Shown: positions 16,594-25,940 of the stretch, in pieces | Layout of the letters: every line of letters begins with the position of its first letter | Position numbering within the stretch: position 1 is the first letter of the stretch | DNA from: Candidatus Shapirobacteria bacterium | GTDB taxonomy: Bacteria; Patescibacteriota; Microgenomatia; UBA12405 | Reading direction: 5' to 3' | NCBI GenBank assembly: GCA_017991615.1 | Contig: JAGOQF010000002.1 | Span: 1 to 50,749 of the forward strand | Length of the DNA stretch: 50,749 nt | The notes under the pieces: model-generated | What the model was told of the DNA's origin: nothing | The model's database searches: none | The model's input: only the letters and a program-made list of their open reading frames with translations | Program-made: the position numbers and the translations under genes

Positions 16594-18751
16594 TCTCAAA
16601 AAAAATAAGAAAAAAGGAAATAAAGGTCGGTGGCTGGGAATTATATTTATAGGGATAGTGGTAGTAGGAATAGGGATAGTAGTGTTTACTTTGTTCAACG
16701 TCCCTAGTCCGAAGAAATTGTCCAGTGGTGATTATCCCCAATCATCACAGATTTTTGATCGAAATGGAGAACTGCTGTATGAAATTTATGCAGAAAAAAG
16801 AAGATTGCCAGTAAAGCTGGAAGAAGTGCCAGACAGCTTAAAAAAAGCTACCTTGGCAATTGAGGATGCTAATTTTTATAGACACGGTGGTTTTGATATC
16901 CGAGGATTAATTAGAGGTCTGTACAGAACAGTTGTAGAAAAAAGACTGCAGGGAGGATCAACCTTAACCCAACAATTAGTTAAAAATGGGCTATTGACAC
17001 CAGAAAGGACATTATCAAGAAAATTTAAGGAAGCAGTATTGACAGTAGCGACAGAAATAATGTATTCAAAGGATGAAATTTTGGAGATGTATTTCAATCA
17101 AACCCCGTATGGAGGGACACTATGGGGAGTACAATCAGCCGCCAACGGAATATTTAACAAAGAAGTTAAAGATCTAACTTTGGCCGAATCGGCGCTATTA
17201 GCGGGATTACCGGCATCTCCAACTAGATACTCCCCTTTTTCCTATCCTGAGGCGGCGAAAGCCAGACAAATGTTAGTGCTTGATCGGATGAGGGAATTGA
17301 AAATGATTAGCCAGGAGGAATATGATCAAGCCAAAGAAGAGCATCTAAATTATCATGTTAATAAAGCTCAAATTAAAGCGCCACATTTTGTATTTTGGGT
17401 AAAAAATTTACTGACACAAAAATATGGAATTAAAAAAGTAACTGAGGGCGGACTTAAAATTACAACAACTTTAGATGTTAATATTCAAAAAATGGCCGAA
17501 GCGACAGTATCGGCAGAGTTGACTAAACTGGAAAAGTACAAAGTCAGTAACGGGGCGGCGTTGGTCACTGAACCAAAAACAGGACAAATTTTGGCAATGG
17601 TAGGGTCGGTGGATTATTTTTCGGAAAAGATTGATGGTAAATATAACGTAACCACAGCTTTAAGACAACCAGGTTCATCAATCAAACCATTGAATTACGC
17701 AGTAGGAATAGAAACTGGCAAAATAACGGCGGCATCAGTGATTTATGATGGACCAACTTGCTTTGCTCAGTCGGGACAGAAAAATTATTGTCCGACAAAT
17801 TATGGTGGAGCTTATTATGGATTACAAAATGTAAGAACATCTTTGGCAAGCTCGCTGAATATTGCAGCGGTGAAAGTATTAAAAATAAATGGACTGGAAA
17901 CTTTTGTAGCTTCAGCGTCAGCGATGGGGTTAACTACTTTTAAAAATGCTTCTGATTATGGTTTATCACTGACTTTGGGTGGCGGTGAGGTAATGATGAC
18001 GGATATGGCAACGGCTTTTGGAGTACTAGCAAATATGGGGATTAAACAAGATTTGAATCCGGTAATGAAAGTAGTGGATAAAAACGGAAAAATTTTGGAA
18101 GAATATACCCATAATCCAGGACCGAGAGTATTGTCACGAGAGACAAGTTATATTATTCAACAAATTTTGTCGGATGACGGCGCCAGAGCGATGGTATTTG
18201 GAAGAGGATCGATGTTAAACATTAAAGGTCATCCGGAAGTAGCGGTAAAAACTGGGACGACAAATGATATGAGAGATAACTGGACAATTGGTTATACTCA
18301 GGATTATGTGGTGGCTACTTGGGTGGGAAATAATGACAATTCAAGAATGGGAAACTTGGTATCAGGAACAACGGGGGCGGCACCAATTTGGAATAAGATT
18401 ATGACTCAGCTGTTGGCAGAAAAAGAAATTAAACAACCAACCAGACCGGCAGGAATTGTAGGAATGAACGTGTGTAATATGACCGGGATGGCAATTCCAG
18501 AAGGTGGATGTGAATCTCATTATGAATACTTCAAAAAAGAATTTGTGCCTGGTAAACAAACTCCGGTAAGACAGACAGTTGTGATTAATAAAGATACGGG
18601 ACGAATGGTAGTGGACAATGAGGAAGCGCCAAATGCTGAGTGGCAAGAACATTTAGTAATACAAGATGCGGCTGGAGTCAAAATTTGTTTGGATTGTCAG
18701 TCAATTGAGGAAGATCAAAATATAAAAGTCCCTGCCGCCTTAGTCAGATGA
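16586..18751 (+). CDS. Class A penicillin-binding protein (PBP1a-type), copy 1
   Basis: A bifunctional peptidoglycan glycosyltransferase/transpeptidase. From the ATG at 16586 it has 721 residues: cytoplasmic basic tail, one membrane anchor (about 17-39), a GT51 domain with catalytic Glu93 in AIEDANFYRHGG and GGSTLTQQLVKN at 123-134, then a transpeptidase domain with SSIK (S364), SLN (423-425) and KTGTT (555-559). The inner start is preferred because it gives an ATGAGTAA overlap with the upstream gene. The C-terminal tail has four Cys around NVCNMTG and CLDCQ. The next gene is a second PBP1a, joined by an ATGA overlap. Confidence 0.95.
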   Translation: MSNLKKNKKKGNKGRWLGIIFIGIVVVGIGIVVFTLFNVPSPKKLSSGDYPQSSQIFDRNGELLYEIYAEKRRLPVKLEEVPDSLKKATLAIEDANFYRHGGFDIRGLIRGLYRTVVEKRLQGGSTLTQQLVKNGLLTPERTLSRKFKEAVLTVATEIMYSKDEILEMYFNQTPYGGTLWGVQSAANGIFNKEVKDLTLAESALLAGLPASPTRYSPFSYPEAAKARQMLVLDRMRELKMISQEEYDQAKEEHLNYHVNKAQIKAPHFVFWVKNLLTQKYGIKKVTEGGLKITTTLDVNIQKMAEATVSAELTKLEKYKVSNGAALVTEPKTGQILAMVGSVDYFSEKIDGKYNVTTALRQPGSSIKPLNYAVGIETGKITAASVIYDGPTCFAQSGQKNYCPTNYGGAYYGLQNVRTSLASSLNIAAVKVLKINGLETFVASASAMGLTTFKNASDYGLSLTLGGGEVMMTDMATAFGVLANMGIKQDLNPVMKVVDKNGKILEEYTHNPGPRVLSRETSYIIQQILSDDGARAMVFGRGSMLNIKGHPEVAVKTGTTNDMRDNWTIGYTQDYVVATWVGNNDNSRMGNLVSGTTGAAPIWNKIMTQLLAEKEIKQPTRPAGIVGMNVCNMTGMAIPEGGCESHYEYFKKEFVPGKQTPVRQTVVINKDTGRMVVDNEEAPNAEWQEHLVIQDAAGVKICLDCQSIEEDQNIKVPAALVR

Positions 18752-20940
18752 TGATAGCAGAGTCGGTAATAAAATTTCTAATTAAATTAGGCCAACCATT
18801 GGTAGAGATAGTAAAGTTTTTAACATTGGGAATAAAAAAGATAATTTTATGGATAAAAACTTTTCAAATTAAGTCACTAAGGATAAATCTAAAAACAAAA
18901 TCAATAAGATTAAGACAGCCCAAAATTAAATTTAAGCCGAAACTAAAAACAAAGGAACGACAAAGAAAAGAAACAAAACCAAAAAAGATTAAGAAGATTA
19001 GATGGGGAAAAATATTGGCGATGGGGGTGATAGTGAGTGGAGTGGTAATAATTGGTTGGTGGGGATGGATAAATATTTTTAAAGATTTACCAAATGTAAA
19101 TTTAATTTATAATCCCCCAAAATTATCAACTATAATCACTGACAGAAACGGACGAGTACTATATAAGTTTTATGAAGGCGAAAACAGAACTTGGGTACCA
19201 CTTGAGAAAATGCCAAAAGATTTGATTGAAGCTACCTTGGCAATTGAGGACAAAAAATTTTATAAACACCATGGTTTGTCGTTTAAAGGGTTGATAGTGG
19301 CCATTAGATATAACTTAAAGAAAGAAACTAGCGACAAGCCGAGAGGAGGATCAACAATTACTCAACAATTAGTTAAAAATGTTTTTTTAGGTAATGAAAA
19401 AACTCTCTTAAGAAAAATAAAGGAGGTAATTCTGACACTGATGGTGGAACAGAAATTAAGTAAAGATGAAATATTGGAACGATATTTAAATCAAGTTTCT
19501 TATGGAGGCGAGGCTTATGGAGCAGAAGCGGCAGCACAGAAATATTTTGGTAAAAGTGTGACTAGAATTAACACCATTGAGGCAGCTTATTTGGCAGGAT
19601 TGCCAGCAGCACCAAGTTCTTATTCACCTTACGGTAATAATCCAGAATTGGGTTTGTTGAGAGCCAAAAAAGTGATTGAAGAAATGGTAGCTAATAAATA
19701 TTTAACTGAAGTTCAGGCAGAAAAATGGCTAAGTAAAAAAATAAACATCAAAAATAATAATAAACAAATTCTGGCACCACATTTTGTGTTTTATATAAAA
19801 AATTTAATGGAGGAAAAGTATGGATTTACTAATATTGAAAGGCGGGGATTGATAATAAAAACAACTCTAGACTTAGAGATTCAGAAAATGGTTGACAAAA
19901 TAATTAGTCAAGAAATAAATAGTATTGCCAAACTTAATGTTAGCAATGGGGCGGCAGTGGTGGTAGGAGTAAGAGAGGGAGAAATTTTGGCGATGGCAGG
20001 ATCAAAGGATTATCAAGCAAAAGATATTGATGGTAAATATAATGTGACAACAGCCTTAAGACAACCAGGATCATCGATTAAACCAATAAATTACTTATTA
20101 GCATTGGAGAATGGCTACAGTATGGCATCAAGAATTGAAGATACGCCGGTAACTTACCAAATTAAAGGTCAGAAGCCATACAGTCCACAAAATTATAATG
20201 GTAAATATATGGGGTCAGTCAGTTTGCGGACAGCGTTGGGATCGTCTTTGAATATTCCTTCGGTAAAACTGCTAGAAAAAAACGGGGTAGAAAAAATGAT
20301 TGACTTGGGAGAAAAAATGGGAATAAATTCATGGAAAGACAGAAAAAGATTTGGATTATCATTGGCTTTGGGCAGCGGTGAAGTAAAAATGACAGAAATG
20401 GCTCAGGCTTACAGTATATTCGCCAATTTAGGAGAAAAAATAGAAATAAATCCGATATTAGAAATTGATAATTATTTGGGAGAGAAAATTTATATCAAAG
20501 AGATAGAAAAAGAAAGAGTAACCAAAGCAGAGTATGCTTATATTATTAATGACGTTTTGAGTGATAATCAAGCAAGAACGCCGATTTTTGGGGCTAATTC
20601 AAAGTTAATTATAAATGGTAAAACGGTGGCAGTAAAAACAGGAACGACAAATAATTTGAAAGATAATTGGTGTATCGGGTGGACACCAACTTATTTAGTA
20701 GCCACCTGGGTGGGAAACAATGACAGTCGACCGATGAGTTGGGTGGCTTCAGGAGTAACTGGAGCTACACCAATTTGGAATAAAATCATGACAAATTTGC
20801 TTGAAGAAAAAGAAAATGAGATATGGGAAGTACCAGAAGGGTTGGTAAAAAAGAGAATCTGTGGCAAGGAAGAGTGGATGATTGAAGGCAGTGAGATTAA
20901 AGTTAACTGCCCGATGGTGACACCAACACCAATTAATTAA
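18748..20940 (+). CDS. Class A penicillin-binding protein (PBP1a-type), copy 2
   Basis: A second bifunctional PBP of 730 residues, overlapping the first by four bases. It carries a much longer cytoplasmic lead: about 90 residues that are strongly Lys/Arg-rich, before the membrane anchor near 90-110. The GT51 domain keeps AIEDKKFYKHHG and GGSTITQQLVKN, and the transpeptidase keeps SSIK in RQPGSSIKP, SLN in GSSLNIPS, and KTGTTNNLKDNW. It closely parallels copy 1 throughout and is probably a tandem duplicate that has diverged. The 3' end overlaps the convergent membrane-protein gene by eight bases. Confidence 0.95.
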   Translation: MMIAESVIKFLIKLGQPLVEIVKFLTLGIKKIILWIKTFQIKSLRINLKTKSIRLRQPKIKFKPKLKTKERQRKETKPKKIKKIRWGKILAMGVIVSGVVIIGWWGWINIFKDLPNVNLIYNPPKLSTIITDRNGRVLYKFYEGENRTWVPLEKMPKDLIEATLAIEDKKFYKHHGLSFKGLIVAIRYNLKKETSDKPRGGSTITQQLVKNVFLGNEKTLLRKIKEVILTLMVEQKLSKDEILERYLNQVSYGGEAYGAEAAAQKYFGKSVTRINTIEAAYLAGLPAAPSSYSPYGNNPELGLLRAKKVIEEMVANKYLTEVQAEKWLSKKINIKNNNKQILAPHFVFYIKNLMEEKYGFTNIERRGLIIKTTLDLEIQKMVDKIISQEINSIAKLNVSNGAAVVVGVREGEILAMAGSKDYQAKDIDGKYNVTTALRQPGSSIKPINYLLALENGYSMASRIEDTPVTYQIKGQKPYSPQNYNGKYMGSVSLRTALGSSLNIPSVKLLEKNGVEKMIDLGEKMGINSWKDRKRFGLSLALGSGEVKMTEMAQAYSIFANLGEKIEINPILEIDNYLGEKIYIKEIEKERVTKAEYAYIINDVLSDNQARTPIFGANSKLIINGKTVAVKTGTTNNLKDNWCIGWTPTYLVATWVGNNDSRPMSWVASGVTGATPIWNKIMTNLLEEKENEIWEVPEGLVKKRICGKEEWMIEGSEIKVNCPMVTPTPIN

Positions 20941-21574
20941 GATGTTTGACAGAATACCAGTAAAGAGAGTTGACTAAATCAGAAAGTTGGGGTTTGATTG
21001 AATCTAAATTGTCTACCCGAGGGATAAATATGGAAATAAGAAGGGTATTAGTGGGAAGAGAAATGAGAGTTTGATAAGTTAGACCAGAGTCAGTAGTAAT
21101 TTTTTCTTTGAAAGAAAGTCCTTGAGGAAGATTAGTGTCAATAAGAGAAGATAAAGACGGTTTAAGGGAGGAAAGGCTGGCAAGAGTCTGGTCAAAATTA
21201 AAATTATGGTAGTTGTGGGAAAAAATAGGAGAGTTGGGATTGGATTTAGTAAGAGAAATAATCGACCAATCTGACTGTGAGGATGAAACAGTAAAAATAT
21301 CGGAATTGATAGAAATATTGGAATTGGACTTTTGGGGAAGATTTAATCGGGGCAATTTAAAATTGAACCGAAGCGGCTGGTTGATAAATTTTTGAGTGGC
21401 GCGAAAACTCCAAAAGATAAAACTAAGACCAGCGGTCATAAGAAGAGAAATTAAAATAAGACGGCGTTTGAGAAGCAGACGTTTTTGAGAAATTTCAGCT
21501 TCAGATTCAGTTGAATTATCATCTTTATCTGATAGATTAGGAATTTTTTTAGATTTTTCAGGTTTGGGTAACAT
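20933..21574 (-). CDS. Single-pass membrane protein of unknown function
   Basis: A 213-aa protein I cannot assign. It has an acidic and Ser-rich cytoplasmic start (DKDDNSTESEAE at 17-28), a stretch of Arg/Lys, one membrane helix (about 38-56), then an outer region rich in Ser, Leu and Asn. It follows the PfkB kinase gene by one base in the sugar operon and converges with the second PBP gene (8-nt overlap). It may be only positionally linked to the sugar enzymes. Confidence 0.68.
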   Translation of the reverse strand: MLPKPEKSKKIPNLSDKDDNSTESEAEISQKRLLLKRRLILISLLMTAGLSFIFWSFRATQKFINQPLRFNFKLPRLNLPQKSNSNISINSDIFTVSSSQSDWSIISLTKSNPNSPIFSHNYHNFNFDQTLASLSSLKPSLSSLIDTNLPQGLSFKEKITTDSGLTYQTLISLPTNTLLISIFIPRVDNLDSIKPQLSDLVNSLYWYSVKHLN

Positions 21575-21575
21575 A

Positions 21576-22496
21576 TTAAGATTTAATTTGTTTAAGCGTC
21601 AAAAGACCAGCTTTGGCGCCGAGACGAGTGACGACGGAAGCAGAATTTTTAATGGCCCAAAAAAGGGCTTCTTGAGGAGATTTTTGATAAATAGTAGCGG
21701 CAACAAAAGCAGAACCAAAAGAGTCACCAGCGCCGGTTTCATCGACAGGAATAGTACTAATAATGGGAGAAAAATATTGACGGTGATCATTGATTAGATA
21801 AGCTCCATTTCGGCCATCAGTGACAGCGATTAAAGGCGACTTAAGATAGTGGAGCTGATTAAAGAATTCAGCGTCAGAAAAAGATAAATCCAAAAGAGTT
21901 TCAGCTTCAGTTCGATTGAGAAGTAAAAAATCAACGTATTTAAGAAGAGAAGTTAGTTGGCGGCGACGGGACAATTCCCGATTGCCAGGATTGAGAGCTA
22001 GATGAATATGATTTTCTTTGGCAAAACCAATAATTTTTTCCAACAAATCTAAATTGCCTTCAAGTGAGGTGATATAAAACCATTTAGTAGTTTTAAGTTG
22101 ACTCCAGCGGAAGTTTTTATCGGTTAAACCAAATTTACCTCGATTGGTGAGAATAGAACGGCGACCATCTTTGGAAACTAAAATGACCGAGAAATCGGTA
22201 GTATCATTTTTGTTTGAACAAATAAATTTATCAACAACCTTCTCGCGTTTGAGATCATCAAAAATATAGTCGTTAAGATAACTGCGACCAATAAGGGAAA
22301 TGCAGGCAGATTTAAGACCAAGGCGACTGAAGGCGACTGAAGAGTTAGTGGCACCACCACCGCTGCAGATAAGACTATGGCTAATTTCATTTTTAGAGGA
22401 GGTTTTAAGACCGATGAAATCGGAAGTAGAGGTAAGAGCGTCTGATTTGATAAAAATATCGACAGTAGCGGCACCAATAGAAATAACATCAAACAT
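21576..22496 (-). CDS. PfkB-family carbohydrate kinase
   Basis: A 306-aa ribokinase-fold sugar kinase. The N-terminal motif is CSGGGATNSSVAFSRLG at about 44-60 and the C-terminal signature DETGAGDSFGSAF at 252-264 holds the catalytic Asp258. The PfkB family includes ribokinase, fructokinase, 1-phosphofructokinase and nucleoside kinases. Because it is cotranscribed with a class II aldolase (8-nt overlap) and transketolase, phosphorylation of a sugar or sugar phosphate feeding the aldolase is a reasonable guess, and it could stand in for a missing phosphofructokinase. The substrate cannot be read from sequence. Confidence 0.86.
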   Translation of the reverse strand: MFDVISIGAATVDIFIKSDALTSTSDFIGLKTSSKNEISHSLICSGGGATNSSVAFSRLGLKSACISLIGRSYLNDYIFDDLKREKVVDKFICSNKNDTTDFSVILVSKDGRRSILTNRGKFGLTDKNFRWSQLKTTKWFYITSLEGNLDLLEKIIGFAKENHIHLALNPGNRELSRRRQLTSLLKYVDFLLLNRTEAETLLDLSFSDAEFFNQLHYLKSPLIAVTDGRNGAYLINDHRQYFSPIISTIPVDETGAGDSFGSAFVAATIYQKSPQEALFWAIKNSASVVTRLGAKAGLLTLKQIKS

Positions 22497-23310
22497 AGAA
22501 TTTTGACTTAATAACTTTAATAAGGTCAGTAATAACCGGGGTTAAAAGTTCATAGACTTTATCGCCAGAGTGACGAGACAAACTGGAAGATAAAGATTTA
22601 AAAAATTGACGGCGGAGATCAGTATTAATGTTAATTTTAACAATGCCAAGATTGATGGCGGAGATTAATTGATCAGGACTAATACCAGAGCCACCATGAA
22701 GGGTTAAAAATTGGCGAGGTAGAGCAGATTTAATTTGGGAGAGAAGATCAAAATTGATAATCTCGGTTGATTTCTGGCTGACACCATGAAGATTACCAAC
22801 AGAAACGGCTAATAAATCGGCTTTAGTTTTGGCAATAAATTCAGCGGCTTGAGAAGGATTGGTGAGACTATCTGGAGAAATTTGACTGTCAACTAAGTTG
22901 ATTTTATTAAACTCAGCTTCGATAAGACAATTGGGGCGAAGTTTTTTAGCTTGGTCAATAAAGGTGACAGTTTGGTTTAAGTTTTGAGAAAAATCCAAAT
23001 CTGAGCCATCAAAATGAATCATATCAAAACCAAGCTGAACCAAGTGAAGTAGACGATCTGGGTCTTTGCCGTGGTCCATATTAAGATAAATCGGCAAACC
23101 GTCGATTCTGGCTTTTTGGACCAAAATAAACAATCTTTCGGCTTGAATAAACTTATCTTCACCGGAAGAGAGTTGAACAATGCAGGGTTTGCCAATATCT
23201 TTGACAACGGCTTCAACTGCTTGATAAATCTCAAAAGAATCAATGTTAAAAGCGGGAATAGCCTGACGGTGTTGACGAGCAAAGGTTAAAACTTGATGGA
23301 GAGATTTCAT
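22489..23310 (-). CDS. fba: Class II fructose-bisphosphate aldolase family protein
   Basis: A 273-aa zinc-dependent aldolase of the FbaA/GatY/KbaY family that splits or forms ketose-1,6-bisphosphates. Visible motifs: AIPAFNIDS near the N-terminus, the metal site NMDHGKD near 78, HFDGSDLDF near 97, the metal-binding His in VGNLHGVS near 160, LHGGSGI near 192 and the phosphate loop ININTDLRR near 220. Length is near the small-subfamily norm of about 285 aa. It overlaps the transketolase C-subunit gene by four bases and the PfkB gene by eight. Fructose versus tagatose bisphosphate preference is not decidable here. Confidence 0.9.
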   Translation of the reverse strand: MKSLHQVLTFARQHRQAIPAFNIDSFEIYQAVEAVVKDIGKPCIVQLSSGEDKFIQAERLFILVQKARIDGLPIYLNMDHGKDPDRLLHLVQLGFDMIHFDGSDLDFSQNLNQTVTFIDQAKKLRPNCLIEAEFNKINLVDSQISPDSLTNPSQAAEFIAKTKADLLAVSVGNLHGVSQKSTEIINFDLLSQIKSALPRQFLTLHGGSGISPDQLISAINLGIVKININTDLRRQFFKSLSSSLSRHSGDKVYELLTPVITDLIKVIKSKFYV

Positions 23311-24260
23311 AAAAGTTTTTTGGCGGCGGCCATTAAATTTTTAACGCCTAAACCGTAATGATCATAAAGTTGATGATAATCCTTAGCAGAACGACCAAAC
23401 TGATCTTTGACAGCCAAATGAATAAATTTGGGATGAAGATTAGCTTGGAGCAAGGCGGCAGCAACCAGATGACCCAATCCCCCATTTTGGACGTGATCTT
23501 CAAGACAAATAAGACGACCAGTTTTTTTGAGACTACGAAAGATGGTATCAAAATCAAGCGGCTTAAGAGAGGAACAGTTAATAATTTCTAGGGAAATACT
23601 GGGTTTCTGAAGAGAAAGTTGAGATTGAGCAGTAAAGGCTTGGTTAAGAACAGGTCCATAACCGATGACAGTAATATGACGACCTTGTTTGAGAAGGTGA
23701 GATTTACCGATAGTAAAGTTGTGTTTAGGATTGGACAAAACAGGGGTAGATGGCCGAACCAGACGGAGATAAGCAGGGCGACGGCTACGACTGAGAACGG
23801 CGGTAATTTTTTGGGTTTCAAGGGCGTCGACCGGAGCAAAGACTTCCATATGAGGAAGGGTTGACATAAGGGCAACATCTTCCAACATCTGATGAGTGGC
23901 ACCAAGTTCTCCGGTCATTAGACCGGCATGAGAGCCAACAATTTTAACATCAAGTTGTTGGTAGCAGATTGACTGACGGATAACCGCCCAATTGATTGCC
24001 GGCGAGAAACAAGCAAAAGAACATAAAAAGACAGTGTGACCGGATTTAGCCAAACCGGCGGCAACGGCGGCGGCATTGGCTTCAGCAATACCACACTCAA
24101 TAAAACGGCGGGGATATTTTTTGGCAAATTCGGTCAGATGAAGTGATGATTTTAGATTCATACTGACAACATAAAGGCGGCGATTAGTTTTGGCCAATTT
24201 AGTAAGAGTGTCACCGAAAGCTTGACGAATAGAGATAAGGTTAGTAGGATTGGAGGTCAT
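23307..24260 (-). CDS. Transketolase, C-terminal subunit
   Basis: This 317-aa chain covers the pyrimidine-binding and C-terminal domains of transketolase. It starts IRQAFGDTLTKLA, has the thiamine-activating Glu in FIECGIAEANAAAVAAGLA (about 52-70), then SHAGLMTGELGATHQ near 110. Together with the preceding gene (20-nt overlap) it makes a two-subunit transketolase, a split layout known in archaea and several bacteria. Transketolase moves two-carbon units among pentose, triose and hexose phosphates, complementing rpiB and rpe in this window. Confidence 0.92.
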   Translation of the reverse strand: MTSNPTNLISIRQAFGDTLTKLAKTNRRLYVVSMNLKSSLHLTEFAKKYPRRFIECGIAEANAAAVAAGLAKSGHTVFLCSFACFSPAINWAVIRQSICYQQLDVKIVGSHAGLMTGELGATHQMLEDVALMSTLPHMEVFAPVDALETQKITAVLSRSRRPAYLRLVRPSTPVLSNPKHNFTIGKSHLLKQGRHITVIGYGPVLNQAFTAQSQLSLQKPSISLEIINCSSLKPLDFDTIFRSLKKTGRLICLEDHVQNGGLGHLVAAALLQANLHPKFIHLAVKDQFGRSAKDYHQLYDHYGLGVKNLMAAAKKLL

Positions 24261-25035
24261 TTTTGGCTTGGAAGTAAAGATTGGGGTCTAAATTTTTAAC
24301 ATCGTGATATTTAGGTTTGTGTTCCATAAAAGAAACTCCTCGACCGAGAACGGTGTTAGCAATAATACAACTGGGGTAACCGGAACGACGGTTATTATAG
24401 GCTGAACGGAGAGCTTTAGTCAGCTGATGAAGGTTGTGACCGTTGACAGTAGTGACTGTCCAACCAAATTGAACGTATTTGGCGGCAAGATTACCGAGCG
24501 GCATAATTTGATCGACTCGACCATCTATCTGAGTACCATTGGCATCAATAATATTAATTAAATTAGAGAGTTGATATTTTTTGGCAAACATAAGACTTTC
24601 CCAAATCTGACCCTCTTGATGCTCACCATCGGTGGTTAGACAGACAATGGTATGAGAGGGATCGCCTAAAGCTAAGCCGGCGGCAAAAGATAAGCCTTGA
24701 CCAAGAGAACCAGATGAATATTCGACCCCGGGAACATCGGTGGAGACATGACCTTGTAACGAAGAATCAAAATCGGTGTAAGTAGAGAGGAGTTTGACGG
24801 GGAAATAACCTTTGGCAGAGAGAACGGTATACAAAGCGCAAGCGAGATGACCGGCAGATAAAATAAAATGATCCTTTTTGAAGTTAAAAATATCAGAAAA
24901 ATAAATTGCAATCAGAATATCAAGGGAAGATAAACAACCACCAATATGACCACTGCCGGATTCATAGATCATATCTAGAAGTTGGAGACGAAGATCACGA
25001 CTAAGATGAGAATATGGCAGATTAGGTCTGAGCAT
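24241..25035 (-). CDS. Transketolase, N-terminal (thiamine-diphosphate) subunit
   Basis: A 264-aa chain with the pyrophosphate-binding domain of transketolase: SGSGHIGGCLSSLDILIAIY near residue 26, GSLGQGLSFAAGLA near 111, and the ThDP/Mg motif TDGEHQEGQIWES near 134 ending in NIIDANGTQIDG. It leads the five-gene minus-strand operon and overlaps the C-subunit by 20 nt. A TATACT hexamer six bases before the ATG is the probable promoter, giving a leaderless message. Confidence 0.92.
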   Translation of the reverse strand: MLRPNLPYSHLSRDLRLQLLDMIYESGSGHIGGCLSSLDILIAIYFSDIFNFKKDHFILSAGHLACALYTVLSAKGYFPVKLLSTYTDFDSSLQGHVSTDVPGVEYSSGSLGQGLSFAAGLALGDPSHTIVCLTTDGEHQEGQIWESLMFAKKYQLSNLINIIDANGTQIDGRVDQIMPLGNLAAKYVQFGWTVTTVNGHNLHQLTKALRSAYNNRRSGYPSCIIANTVLGRGVSFMEHKPKYHDVKNLDPNLYFQAKNDLQSY

Positions 25036-25041
25036 TAGTTA

Positions 25042-25047
25042 AGTATA
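25042..25047 (-). promoter_or_regulatory. -10 element of the transketolase operon (leaderless type)
   Basis: TATACT on the minus strand followed after TAACTA by the ATG at 25035; no Shine-Dalgarno sequence. Confidence 0.5.
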
Positions 25048-25107
25048 AAGCAAAGCTGTGACAGTTGCCAATAAAATTGGCAGAATTAGAAATAAAGGGA
25101 AATAGGA

Positions 25108-25113
25108 TATAAT
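25108..25113 (+). promoter_or_regulatory. -10 element of the ECF sigma gene (leaderless type)
   Basis: TATAAT followed after seven bases (CAGAGCA) by the ATG at 25121. Confidence 0.55.
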
Positions 25114-25120
25114 CAGAGCA

Positions 25121-25621
25121 ATGGAAGATTGTTATAAAAAATACAATTTGGGGATAAAAAAATTTATCCGTCAAAAAATTGATGATGAAGGAGTGGTGGA
25201 AGAGATTACTAATGATGTGATGTTAGCGGCGATGAATTCATGGAAAAATTTTAGAGGAGAATGTGCCGAATTTAGTTGGATATGCAGTATTGCTAATCAT
25301 AAAATTATTGATTATTACCGTAAAAAAAAGATTAAAACTATCTTGTTTTCAGTTAGTCCGGTGTTTGAAGAAATTGCGGATAAAGCCTTGACACCTGAAA
25401 GAGATGTATTAAAAAATGAATTAAAAGAAGAGATTAAAAAAACTTTAGCAGATTTAAAAACAGGATATAAAAATTTATTGCGACTTAAGTATATAGAAGG
25501 AAAGAAGGTGGTCGAAATTGCCAAAGAAACTAACCTGACCATAAAGGCGGTTGAGTCGAGGTTAATTAGAGCTAAAAAGCAGTTTCGGGAAGCCTGGGTT
25601 TATGATAATAAAGAGGATTAA
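25121..25621 (+). CDS. ECF-type sigma-70 family RNA polymerase sigma factor
   Basis: A 166-aa sigma factor with only regions 2 and 4. Region 2 includes EEITNDVMLAAMNSWKNFRG (about 28-47) and SWICSIANHKIIDYYRKKK (about 54-72); region 4 has an HTH around LRLKYIEGKKVVEIAKETN and AVESRLIRAKKQFREA near the C-terminus. ECF factors direct polymerase to stress or envelope promoters and are usually held by a membrane anti-sigma factor. The next gene overlaps by 20 nt and encodes a small two-helix membrane protein, which is a candidate partner. Confidence 0.9.
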   Translation: MEDCYKKYNLGIKKFIRQKIDDEGVVEEITNDVMLAAMNSWKNFRGECAEFSWICSIANHKIIDYYRKKKIKTILFSVSPVFEEIADKALTPERDVLKNELKEEIKKTLADLKTGYKNLLRLKYIEGKKVVEIAKETNLTIKAVESRLIRAKKQFREAWVYDNKED

Positions 25622-25940
25622 AAAAATTTTTAAGTTGATGGTGTTGATTGCTGCCCGGCAGATATGGAAATTATTGTGCAATTTGTATAATTTGGTTAGA
25701 GAACCAGTATTGGTGATAAAGAGTTTAATACAGAGCCGAGACAAATCACAAATATTTTTAGTAGGGTTGGTGTTATTAATGCCAATAATTTCGTATTTTT
25801 TAGCGAGAATAGTTTGGGATTATTATCGTTATGGAGTGGTAGTTAAAGAAGTAGGTTGGTGGTTTGGAGGAGCGGTAATAGTTCAGATAGGTTTATTACT
25901 GTACATAGGATACTGGGTGTTGAAATCGATAAAAAAATAG
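25602..25940 (+). CDS. Small membrane protein after the sigma factor
   Basis: A 112-aa basic protein with two clear membrane helices (about 50-68 and 84-106) and a positively charged N-terminal segment of about 45 residues. It overlaps the sigma-factor gene by 20 nt, so it is cotranslated. It lacks the zinc-binding HxxxCxxC motif of typical ZAS anti-sigma factors. A regulatory role over the sigma factor is inferred from position only; the family is not recognised. Confidence 0.66.
   Translation: MIIKRIKKIFKLMVLIAARQIWKLLCNLYNLVREPVLVIKSLIQSRDKSQIFLVGLVLLMPIISYFLARIVWDYYRYGVVVKEVGWWFGGAVIVQIGLLLYIGYWVLKSIKK

Noticed and set aside
18749-18751. Alternative genetic code with TGA read as an amino acid
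   Set aside because: TGA works as a normal stop at the end of conserved genes such as the first PBP, and no conserved domain contains an in-frame TGA.
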